Assembly: GCA_023422695.1 (NCBI GenBank)
Contig: JAFAGN010000219.1
Coordinates: 1-10,448, forward strand
From: Pseudomonadota bacterium
GTDB taxonomy: Bacteria; Pseudomonadota; Alphaproteobacteria; Sphingomonadales; Sphingomonadaceae
Direction: 5' to 3'
DNA length: 10,448 nucleotides
Every line of letters starts with the position of its first letter. Position 1 is the stretch's first letter. Below the pieces are notes generated by a model, which worked only from the letters and a program-made list of their open reading frames with translations, did no database searches and was not told where the DNA came from. The position numbers were made by a program, and so were the translations under genes. Shown piece by piece: positions 1 to 6,773 of the stretch.

Positions 1-60
1 AGTCGAGACACGCCGAAGTCCTGCGCTGCCGAAGGGTGTCTCGACTTCGCTCGACACGAA
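1..60. repeat. Dispersed intergenic palindromic repeat (left end cut by window edge)
   Basis: Bases 1-11 (agtcgagacac) are perfectly complementary to 36-46 (gtgtctcgact), with a 24-nt loop. They are followed by the motif ttcgctcgacacgaacgg at 46-63. Arms of this kind occur between genes in many sphingomonad genomes, which is recalled familiarity and not a search. The element may extend further left. It has no coding potential and lies upstream of the secA leader region. Confidence 0.55.
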
Positions 61-132
61 CGGAAATAGAAGGCGGTCCGGAAATGCCTCGGCGCGACGA
101 TCTGACCGTTCCGCTTGACGCCTCCCACCCCC

Positions 133-161
133 TAGACGCCGCCCCGCTTTCACCCTATGTT
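133..161 (+). promoter_or_regulatory. Candidate sigma-70-type promoter for the leader ORF and secA
   Basis: TAGACG (133-138) resembles a -35 box and TATGTT (156-161) a -10 box, with an optimal 17-nt spacer. Transcription would start near 168, about 45 nt before the TTG start of the small leader ORF and about 420 nt before secA. A better -35 (TTGACG at 115-120) has no -10 at the right distance. The call rests only on box similarity and spacing. Confidence 0.35.
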
Positions 162-212
162 CAGGGAACGGGGCGCATTATTTGTCGTTCCGAAGCGTAA
201 CAGGGGCGATTC

Positions 213-485
213 TTGCGGTTATTGCTGACCCTTTTGGCATTGCTGACCGGTTTGGCCACCGCCGACCGGGCGGTTGCCGCGCCTGCCGTTCCGGCTGCGA
301 TGGGGGCGCTTGTCCTGCTCGCCGAAACCGCGGGACAGGCCGAAGTCAGCGATAGCGAACGTCGCCCGACCGCGACAACGCCGACCCGCCGTTCAAGCGG
401 GGGATGCGCGTGCCGCAAACCGCGCAAGGCACCGCCGCCGCATCTTCCCGGCCTGCTCACCGGCAGCGACCGCGCGCTCGAATAG
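213..485 (+). CDS. Small exported leader-type protein upstream of secA (candidate translation-arrest peptide)
   Basis: This is a 90-codon ORF of unknown family. The TTG start at 213 is the only sensible one: an in-frame TAA lies at 198-200, and AGGGG (202-206) sits 6 nt upstream as a ribosome binding site. The N-terminus (MRLLLTLLALLTGLATA, then DRAVAAPA) looks like a signal peptide with a possible AxA cleavage near residues 23-26. The rest has no recognisable domain. It carries two close cysteines (CAC near residues 68-70) and a basic proline-rich tail, RKPRKAPPPHLPG, with the three prolines at residues 74-76 and 14 residues after them. The gene ends 104 nt before secA on the same strand. 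Its position and layout resemble SecM-type secretion monitors, but no SecM FxxxxWIxxxxGIRAGP motif is present. It could instead be an ordinary small secreted protein, or a chance ORF, because this high-GC DNA gives many. Confidence 0.5.
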   Translation: MRLLLTLLALLTGLATADRAVAAPAVPAAMGALVLLAETAGQAEVSDSERRPTATTPTRRSSGGCACRKPRKAPPPHLPGLLTGSDRALE

Positions 486-488
486 AGC

Positions 489-582
489 GACGCTGTAGCG
501 TCCTGCTTGGCAGGCGCTGCCCCGCGTCGGGGCCATGATATCTTTGCGGCCTTACGCCGCCTTTCCATCCATATTCCAAGGA
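489..582 (+). promoter_or_regulatory. Hairpin-rich leader between the small ORF and secA, ending in the secA ribosome binding site
   Basis: Four short hairpins can be drawn in about 90 nt: GACGC/GCGTC (489-493 and 498-502), CCTGC/GCAGG (502-506 and 510-514), GCCCCG/CGGGGC (519-524 and 528-533) and GCGGC/GCCGC (546-550 and 556-560). The secA Shine-Dalgarno sequence AAGGA is at 578-582. CCTT at 560-563 could pair with its AAGG core (578-581), competing with the fourth hairpin. TTGG at 507-510 could pair with CCAA at 576-579. There is no U-run, so this is not a classic terminator. Whether the pairings control secA translation is inference. Confidence 0.35.
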
Positions 583-589
583 TTTTCCA

Positions 590-3325
590 ATGTTTTCTGG
601 CCTTGCCAAGAGCCTGTTCGGCTCGTCCAACGACCGTTATGTCGCCTCGATCCGAAAGATCGTCGACAAGATCAACGCCTTCGAACCCGCGATGCAGGCG
701 CTCGACGACACCGCTTTGCAGGCGCAGACGCAAAAGTTTCGCGACCGGCTGGCAGCGGGTGAAACGCTCGACGACATCCTGCCCGAAGCCTTTGCCACGG
801 TGCGCGAGGCCGCGGTTCGCACGCTGGGGATGCGCCATTTCGACGTCCAGATGATCGGCGGCATCGTCATGCACCGCGGCGAGATTGCCGAAATGGGGAC
901 GGGCGAGGGCAAGACGCTGGTCGCGACGCTTGCCGCCTATCTGAACGCGCTGGAGGGCAAGGGTGTCCACGTCGTCACCGTCAACGACTATCTGGCCCGC
1001 CGCGACGCCGAATGGATGGGGCAGGTCTATGGCTTCCTGGGGCTGACCACCGGGATCATCGTTCCCAATCTCAACGAAATGCAGCGCCGCGAAGCCTATG
1101 GCAGCGACATCACCTATGCGACGAACAACGAGCTGGGGTTCGACTATCTGCGCGACAATATGAAGTTCGATCGCCAGCAGATGGTGCATCGGACCTTCAA
1201 CTTCGCGATCGTCGACGAGGTCGATTCGATCCTGATCGACGAGGCGCGCACCCCGCTGATCATTTCCGGCCCGACCGACGACAAGTCCGAACTGTACATC
1301 CGGGTCAACGAGATCGTGCTGCAGCTGACCGACGAGGATTATGAGAAGGACGAAAAGTCGAAGTCGATCAACTTGACCGAAGACGGCACCGAGCATGTCG
1401 AGCGGCTGCTGGAGGCCGCCGGGCTGCTGCAGGGCAGCAACCTCTATGACATCGAAAACACCCAGGTCGTCCATCACGTCAATCAGGCGTTGAAGGCGAT
1501 CCAGATGTTCCGCATCGACACCGACTATATCGTCAAGGACGGCAAGGTCGTGATCATCGACGAATTCACTGGCCGCATGATGGACGGACGCCGCTGGTCC
1601 GACGGCCTGCACCAAGCAGTCGAGGCGAAGGAAGGGGTGCAGATCGAGCCCGAGAACCAGACGCTCGCGTCGATCACCTTCCAGAATTATTTCCGTATGT
1701 ATCCGAAGCTTTCCGGCATGACCGGCACCGCGGCGACCGAAGCCGCCGAATTTTTCGACATTTACAAGATGAATGTCGTCAACATCCCGACCAACCGCCC
1801 GATCGCGCGCATCGACGACGAGGATGAGTTCTACAAGAATATCACCGACAAATTCGGTGCGATCGCGCGGACAATCCGCGAGGCGAACGAGCGCGGCCAG
1901 CCGGTGCTGGTCGGCACGGTGTCGATCGAAAAGTCCGAACTGCTGTCATCCTATCTGGAAAAGGAAGGCGTCCCGCACAGCGTGCTCAACGCCCGCTTCC
2001 ACGAAAGCGAAGCGCATATCGTCGCGCAGGCCGGACGCACCGGCGCGGTGACGATCGCGACCAACATGGCGGGCCGCGGTACCGACATCAAACTCGGCGG
2101 CAACGAAGAGTTTCGCGTCGAAGACGAGCTGAAGGACATGCCCGAAGGACCGGAGCGCGAAGCCGCGATCGCGCGCATCCACGCCGAGGTCGCTGCCGAG
2201 CGCGAGGCCGTGAAGGCGGCGGGCGGTCTGTTCGTGCTCGCCACCGAGCGCCACGAAAGCCGCCGCATCGACAACCAGCTGCGCGGTCGTTCGGGGCGTC
2301 AGGGCGACCCTGGCCTGTCGAAATTCTACCTCTGCCTCGACGACGATCTTCTCCGCATCTTTGGCCCCGACACGCTGTTTTCCAAGATGATGAACAAGAA
2401 TCTGGAGGATGGCGAAGCGATCGGATCGAAATGGCTGTCGAAGGCGATCGAGACCGCGCAGAAAAAGGTCGAGGCGCGCAACTACGACATCCGCAAACAG
2501 GTCGTTGAATATGACAACGTCATGAACGACCAGCGCAAGGTCATCTACGAACAGCGCGGCGACATCATCGACAGCGAAACCGTCGACGATGTCATGGCGG
2601 CGATGCGCGCCGAAACGGTCAATGCGATCGTCGCCGACGCGTGCCCGCCGGGCAGCTATCCCGAACAATGGGACATCGAACAGATGAAAGAGCGCGTCGC
2701 CAATATCCTCGACCTGAACCCGCCGATCGACGCGTGGATGGAGGAGGACGCCGTCGATCCCGAGATTTTCGAGGAGCGCATCCAGGCGATGGCCGACGCG
2801 GTCGCCGCCGAAAAGGCGGCGCTGGTCGATGCCGATACGTGGAAGGGCATCGAGAAATCGGTGCTGCTCCAGACGCTCGACCATCAGTGGAAAGAGCATC
2901 TCGCGACGCTCGACGCGCTGCGCCAGGTCGTCTTCCTGCGCGCCTATGCACAGAAGCAGCCGATCAACGAGTATAAGCAGGAGGCCTTTGCGCTGTTCGA
3001 ACGCATGTTGTCGAACATCCGCGAGGATGTGACGCGCACCGTCGCACGCATCGACCTGCGGTTCGAAGAGCCGGAGCCGATGCCGCTGCCCGATCTGCCC
3101 GATTTCTTGACGACGCACATCGATCCGTTCACCGGCGAAGACAACAGCGCCGATATCGACAGCGGCGGGCTGGGCGTGATCGCCAACACGCTGCCCCCGA
3201 TGCAGATCCCGCGTCCCGACATGCCAGAGGGCGAGAACCCCTACGCCTCGCTGGAGATCAGCCGCAACGCGCCATGCCCGTGCGGTTCGGGGCGTAAATA
3301 CAAGCATTGCCACGGCCAGATTTGA
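590..3325 (+). CDS. secA: SecA, preprotein translocase ATPase
   Basis: SecA is the ATP-driven motor that pushes unfolded preproteins through the SecYEG channel in the inner membrane. The protein is complete at 911 aa (E. coli SecA is 901). Visible motifs in order are Walker A GTGEGKT (103-109), Walker B with DEVD (209-212), the second nucleotide-binding fold with GRGTDI (495-500), and the arginine-finger motif QLRGRSGRQGDPG (563-575). The C-terminal zinc and SecB-binding tail has Cys896, Cys898, Cys907 and His908. NBD2 carries a charged insertion at about 508-545, as I would expect for an alphaproteobacterial SecA. ATG 590 is supported by AAGGA at 578-582, 7 nt upstream, and by the typical N-terminus. 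A small exported-type ORF and hairpins precede it, and a TauE/SafE permease gene follows after 15 nt. No damage is seen. Confidence 0.98.
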   Translation: MFSGLAKSLFGSSNDRYVASIRKIVDKINAFEPAMQALDDTALQAQTQKFRDRLAAGETLDDILPEAFATVREAAVRTLGMRHFDVQMIGGIVMHRGEIAEMGTGEGKTLVATLAAYLNALEGKGVHVVTVNDYLARRDAEWMGQVYGFLGLTTGIIVPNLNEMQRREAYGSDITYATNNELGFDYLRDNMKFDRQQMVHRTFNFAIVDEVDSILIDEARTPLIISGPTDDKSELYIRVNEIVLQLTDEDYEKDEKSKSINLTEDGTEHVERLLEAAGLLQGSNLYDIENTQVVHHVNQALKAIQMFRIDTDYIVKDGKVVIIDEFTGRMMDGRRWSDGLHQAVEAKEGVQIEPENQTLASITFQNYFRMYPKLSGMTGTAATEAAEFFDIYKMNVVNIPTNRPIARIDDEDEFYKNITDKFGAIARTIREANERGQPVLVGTVSIEKSELLSSYLEKEGVPHSVLNARFHESEAHIVAQAGRTGAVTIATNMAGRGTDIKLGGNEEFRVEDELKDMPEGPEREAAIARIHAEVAAEREAVKAAGGLFVLATERHESRRIDNQLRGRSGRQGDPGLSKFYLCLDDDLLRIFGPDTLFSKMMNKNLEDGEAIGSKWLSKAIETAQKKVEARNYDIRKQVVEYDNVMNDQRKVIYEQRGDIIDSETVDDVMAAMRAETVNAIVADACPPGSYPEQWDIEQMKERVANILDLNPPIDAWMEEDAVDPEIFEERIQAMADAVAAEKAALVDADTWKGIEKSVLLQTLDHQWKEHLATLDALRQVVFLRAYAQKQPINEYKQEAFALFERMLSNIREDVTRTVARIDLRFEEPEPMPLPDLPDFLTTHIDPFTGEDNSADIDSGGLGVIANTLPPMQIPRPDMPEGENPYASLEISRNAPCPCGSGRKYKHCHGQI

Positions 3326-3340
3326 CGCTGCTCTGACGCG

Positions 3341-4075
3341 ATGACCGGCCTCGCCGCACTCTTCGGTCTGACCGCGTTGCTGTATGCCGCGGTCGGGTTC
3401 GGCGGCGGGTCGACCTACACCGCGCTGTTGCTGCTCGGCGGCGTCGCGGTCGGGCTGGTCCCGGCGATCAGCCTGGCGTGCAATGTCATTGTCGTCAGCG
3501 GCGGGACGATCCGCTTTGCGCGCGCCGGGGTGATGCCATGGGCGAAGGCGCTGCCGTTGGTCGCGGTCGCCGCCCCGCTGGCCTTTCTGGGCGGGCTGAC
3601 CCCGGTGAAGCAGGGCGTGCTGGTCATGCTGCTCGGCGGATCGCTGCTCGCGTCGGCATTGGCGTTGCTGGTTCAGCCGCAGACGGCCCGGCCCGTGAAG
3701 CTGTCCGCTACGCTGTTGCTGCCGATCGCGGCGGCGCTTGGCTATCTGGCCGGGGTCGTCGGCATTGGTGGCGGCATCTTCCTTGCGCCGATCCTCCACC
3801 TGATCCGCTGGGCCGAGGAACGGTCGGTGGCGGCGACGGCCAGCCTGTTCATCCTGATCAACAGTCTGTTCGGGCTGACGGGTCAGTTGATCAAGGGCAA
3901 GGGCGGCGAAATGCTCGGCGCCGTCGCGAGCCATTGGCCGTTGCTGGTCGCGGTGCTGATCGGCGGCGCGATCGGGACGCAGTTGGCGGTCAAAAGCGGT
4001 CCGGCGACGCTCATCCGGCGGCTGACGGCGTTGCTTGTCGGCTTTGTCGCCATCCGTCTCTTGTTTGGTTTCTAA
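3341..4075 (+). CDS. Sulfite exporter TauE/SafE (TSUP, former DUF81) family permease
   Basis: This is a 244-aa, very hydrophobic inner-membrane protein with about eight predicted membrane segments. It has the two-halves layout of the TSUP family, each half carrying a glycine-rich signature: GFGGGS (19-24) near the N-terminus and VGIGGGIFLAP (141-151) at the start of the second half. Family members move small anions or organosulfur compounds such as sulfite, sulfoacetate or taurine-derived products. The substrate here cannot be read from the sequence. The ATG is 15 nt after the secA stop with no clear Shine-Dalgarno sequence, so it is probably read on the secA transcript, perhaps by reinitiation. 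A candidate promoter for the next operon begins 15 nt after its stop. No functional link to secretion is evident. Confidence 0.9.
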   Translation: MTGLAALFGLTALLYAAVGFGGGSTYTALLLLGGVAVGLVPAISLACNVIVVSGGTIRFARAGVMPWAKALPLVAVAAPLAFLGGLTPVKQGVLVMLLGGSLLASALALLVQPQTARPVKLSATLLLPIAAALGYLAGVVGIGGGIFLAPILHLIRWAEERSVAATASLFILINSLFGLTGQLIKGKGGEMLGAVASHWPLLVAVLIGGAIGTQLAVKSGPATLIRRLTALLVGFVAIRLLFGF

Positions 4076-4090
4076 CGCTTTCTTGCGCTC

Positions 4091-4118
4091 TTGCCTTCCC
4101 GCGCGGCGGTGCTAGCAT
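4091..4118 (+). promoter_or_regulatory. Candidate promoter for the ATP-grasp/alpha-E/transglutaminase/Anbu operon
   Basis: TTGCCT (4091-4096) and TAGCAT (4113-4118) are 16 nt apart, a good match to sigma-70-type boxes in alphaproteobacteria. Transcription would begin near 4125, giving a leader of about 95 nt before the ATG at 4220. The leader contains a four-codon mini-ORF (ATG 4135, stop 4144-4146) without a ribosome binding site and no other clear structure. This is the only such box pair I found in the 144-nt gap after the permease gene. Confidence 0.45.
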
Positions 4119-4219
4119 CCGGCAGATAAGCCCGATGGCCACGTAGCTGGTGGGCGACGCAGCAGCTGGAACAGGATGCACCGCGCCGACCAACACCATC
4201 GGCCGCGGTAACGGGCGGC

Positions 4220-5659
4220 ATGTTGCGTGGAAAGGGCAGGCGCATTTCCTTTTTTGACGAAATGAACAGCCACGAGGGCGAAACCCGGTCGCCCTATCGC
4301 GAATATTGCGGGTGGTTCGAGGCCGAGGATGTGGCGCGCATCCAGCACAAGGCGGTGCAGGCGGAGGCGCTGTTCCGCACCACCGGGATCACCTTCAACG
4401 TCTATGGCGCCGTCGACGGTGACGAGCGGCTGATCCCGTTCGATGTCGTCCCGCGGATCATTTCGGCCAGCGAATGGCGCCGTCTGTCGCGCGGCATCGA
4501 ACAGCGCGTGCGCGCGCTCAACGCCTTTCTGTACGACATCTATCATCGGCAGGAGATTCTGCGCGCCGGGCGGGTGCCGACCAAGCTGATCGCCAGCAAC
4601 GAAGCCTTTCTGCCGATGATGATGGGGCTCGATCCGCCGGGCGGCATCTATACCCACATCAGCGGCACCGACATTGTTCGCACCGGCGCGAATGAGTTCT
4701 ACGTGCTAGAGGATAATGCCCGCACCCCGTCGGGGGTGTCGTACATGCTAGAAAACCGCGAAACGATGCTCCAGATGTTTCCCGAGCTGTTCGCGAAAGT
4801 GGCGGTGCGCGAGGTCAGCGACTATCCGATCAATCTGCTCAAATCGCTCTCGGCCTGCGCGCCGCCCGCGTGCGGTGGAACGCCGACGGTCGCGGTACTG
4901 ACACCCGGTATCCACAACAGCGCCTATTATGAGCACAGCTTCCTGGCCGACCATATGGGGGCCGAACTGGTCGAGGGCCATGATCTGCGCGTCGTCGACG
5001 GGCGCGTCGCGATGCGCACAACGCAGGGGTATAGGGCGATTGATGTCCTCTATCGCCGCGTCGACGATGATTTTCTCGACCCGTTGAACTTCCGTTCGGA
5101 CTCGATGCTGGGGGTGCCGGGGATCTGGGACGTGTACCGCGCGGGCGGCATCACCATCGCCAACGCGCCGGGCACCGGGATCGCCGACGACAAGGCGCTG
5201 TACAGCTACATGCCCGACATCATCGAATTTTATACGGGTGAAAAGGCGCTGCTGCCCAATGTGCCGACGTGGCGCTGTTCGGACCCCGACCATCTGCGCG
5301 AAGTGCTCGACCGGCTGCCCGAACTGGTGGTCAAGGAAGTCCATGGATCGGGCGGTTACGGGATGCTGGTCGGTCCGGCGGCAAGCAAGAAAGAGCTGGC
5401 GGCATTCCGCGCCAAGCTGGAAGCGAACCCGGGCAATTATATCGCGCAGCCGACGCTGTCGCTGTCGACCGTGCCGATCTTCACCAAAAAGGGACTGGCG
5501 CCGCGCCATGTCGATCTGCGCCCGTTCGTGCTGATGTCGCCGCAGGGGATCACGATCACCCCCGGCGGGCTGACCCGCGTCGCGATGACCAAGGGGTCGC
5601 TGGTGGTGAATTCGAGTCAGGGCGGCGGAACGAAGGATACGTGGGTGTTGGAGGATTGA
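4220..5659 (+). CDS. Circularly permuted ATP-grasp protein (DUF404/DUF407 type), Anbu-associated
   Basis: This is a 479-aa soluble protein of the circularly permuted ATP-grasp family, predicted to join a carboxylate to an amine using ATP, as in peptide or amide ligation. Conserved blocks seen are GGIYTHISGTDIVR (141-154), NARTPSGVSYMLENR (166-180), PGTGIADDKALYSYMP (317-332), KEVHGSGGYGMLVGP (372-386), LRPFVLMS (433-440) and the C-terminal NSSQGGGTKDTW (464-475). The start at 4220 is preferred over the ATG at 4262 because the FDEM block (12-15) is usually inside homologues, but its Shine-Dalgarno sequence is weak. The gene opens a run with alpha-E, transglutaminase-like and Anbu genes, the conserved neighbourhood described for this family. 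The 161-nt gap to alpha-E is filled by a palindromic repeat. The substrate is unknown. Confidence 0.93.
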   Translation: MLRGKGRRISFFDEMNSHEGETRSPYREYCGWFEAEDVARIQHKAVQAEALFRTTGITFNVYGAVDGDERLIPFDVVPRIISASEWRRLSRGIEQRVRALNAFLYDIYHRQEILRAGRVPTKLIASNEAFLPMMMGLDPPGGIYTHISGTDIVRTGANEFYVLEDNARTPSGVSYMLENRETMLQMFPELFAKVAVREVSDYPINLLKSLSACAPPACGGTPTVAVLTPGIHNSAYYEHSFLADHMGAELVEGHDLRVVDGRVAMRTTQGYRAIDVLYRRVDDDFLDPLNFRSDSMLGVPGIWDVYRAGGITIANAPGTGIADDKALYSYMPDIIEFYTGEKALLPNVPTWRCSDPDHLREVLDRLPELVVKEVHGSGGYGMLVGPAASKKELAAFRAKLEANPGNYIAQPTLSLSTVPIFTKKGLAPRHVDLRPFVLMSPQGITITPGGLTRVAMTKGSLVVNSSQGGGTKDTWVLED

Positions 5660-5687
5660 TCGGGGTGGTGGATATTTCGTTCTTCAA

Positions 5688-5814
5688 CCCCTCTCCTTCA
5701 GGGGAGGGGCAGCGAGACTTGCGAACTCGTTCGCTAGTCGCAGCGGGGTGGGGTCTATCGGCCTTGCGCTACCCCGCGAAACCCCACCCCAACCCCTCCC
5801 CTGAAGGGGAGGGG
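5688..5814. repeat. 127-bp palindromic intergenic element inside the operon
   Basis: The outer arms 5688-5709 and 5793-5814 form a 22-bp inverted repeat with one G-T pair. Each arm is also a hairpin by itself: a 9-bp stem with loop ttca (5697-5700) on the left and a perfect 9-bp stem with loop tgaa (5802-5805) on the right. Inside, GGGGTGGGGT (5745-5754) pairs perfectly with ACCCCACCCC (5781-5790), and GCGGGGT (5743-5749) can alternatively pair with ACCCCGC (5771-5777). It is non-coding and resembles REP/MITE-like repeats common between sphingomonad genes (recalled, not searched). It lacks a T-run, so it is unlikely to be a strong terminator. Its right arm, GGGGAGGGG at 5806-5814, ends 6 nt before the alpha-E ATG. 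Confidence 0.75.
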
Positions 5815-5820
5815 CTTTAG

Positions 5821-6762
5821 ATGCTGGGCAAGACCGCAGGCAGCCTCTTCTGGATGGCGCGCTACCTTGAGCGCAGCGAGAACAACGCGCGCCTGATCGA
5901 CGCGGGGTTCCGCATCGCGCTGACCCGCTCGCAGACCGCCGCCGCCGAGTGGAAATCGGTGCTGGTGACGGCCGGCGTCAATCAGGCGTTTCAGGCGGCG
6001 CATGGTGACTACACATCGGCGCGGGTGATCGATTTCCTCCTCCGCGATCCCGCCAATCCGTCGAGCATCTTGTCGGTGATCCGCCAGGCGCGCGATAATG
6101 CGCGGACGGCGCGGACGGCGCTGACGCGTGAGACGTGGGAGGCCGTCAACACCAGCTGGATGACGCTGGTCGGGCTGCTCAAGCGGCAGGTGCGCGAGGA
6201 CGATCTGCCCGACGTTCTCACCACGATCCGCCAGCAAAGTGCGCAGGTGCGCGGAGCCCTCAACGGCACGATGCTGCGCAATGACGGCTATCATTTCGCG
6301 CAGCTCGGCACCTTTCTGGAACGCGCCGACAACACCGCGCGCATCCTCGACGTGAAATACTACCTGTTGCTTCCCTCCGTCGCGCATATCGGCACCTCGA
6401 TCGACAATGTGCAGTGGGAAACGATCCTGCGGTCAGTGTCGGCGCACCGCGCCTATCGCTGGCTCTACGGGGCGGAGATCAGCGCGCTGAAGATTGCGGA
6501 GTTCCTGATCCTCTATCGCCAGATGCCGCGCAGCCTGACCTTTTGCAGCGAACGCATGGAAAATCATCTGAACGAGCTGCAGCGGCACTATGGCGACGAG
6601 ACCGAGGCGTGGCGGATGGCGCATGCGCTGGTTCACGACAAGCTGAACGCGCCGATCCAGTCGATCTTTGACGGCGGCCTGCACCAATATGTCACCGACT
6701 TTCTGCGCGACACCGCGGCGCTCGCGCGGCAGGTCGAGCGCGACTATCGGTTTGTGGAATAG
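5821..6762 (+). CDS. Alpha-E domain protein (DUF403), partner of the circularly permuted ATP-grasp
   Basis: This is a 313-aa all-helical protein of the alpha-E family, named for a conserved glutamate-rich helical motif. The N-terminal signature SLFWMARYLERSENNARL is at 8-25. A second copy of the core, FLERADNTARILD, is at 165-177, so the protein seems to be an internal duplication. The family is found next to circularly permuted ATP-grasp genes and sometimes fused to them, which suggests a physical partner in the same reaction. Its biochemical role is not established. ATG 5821 is forced by an in-frame TAG directly before it (5818-5820). The only ribosome binding site is the G-rich arm of the upstream repeat (5806-5814). 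The transglutaminase-like gene starts 11 nt after the stop. Confidence 0.93.
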   Translation: MLGKTAGSLFWMARYLERSENNARLIDAGFRIALTRSQTAAAEWKSVLVTAGVNQAFQAAHGDYTSARVIDFLLRDPANPSSILSVIRQARDNARTARTALTRETWEAVNTSWMTLVGLLKRQVREDDLPDVLTTIRQQSAQVRGALNGTMLRNDGYHFAQLGTFLERADNTARILDVKYYLLLPSVAHIGTSIDNVQWETILRSVSAHRAYRWLYGAEISALKIAEFLILYRQMPRSLTFCSERMENHLNELQRHYGDETEAWRMAHALVHDKLNAPIQSIFDGGLHQYVTDFLRDTAALARQVERDYRFVE

Positions 6763-6773
6763 GGCGGCCGACC

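Noticed and set aside
140..184. Stem CGCCCCG/CGGGGCG (140-146 and 169-175) followed by cattattt, as a terminator of an upstream gene
   Set aside because: The loop is 22 nt, the T-run is interrupted, and no upstream gene is visible. The same bases fit a promoter with a 17-nt spacer at least as well, so it was not listed as a terminator.
1946..3934. A 662-codon open frame on the minus strand, spanning the secA/permease junction
   Set aside because: It is antisense to two certain genes, has a low-complexity Arg/Gln/Asp-rich translation with no motif, and arises from the strong third-position GC of the real genes. The long minus-strand frames at 161-1615, 4748-5509, 6744-7574, 7590-8342 and 8352-9236 were dropped for the same reason.
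4135..4146. Four-codon upstream ORF in the leader of the ATP-grasp operon
   Set aside because: It has no ribosome binding site, and so short an ORF is expected by chance.
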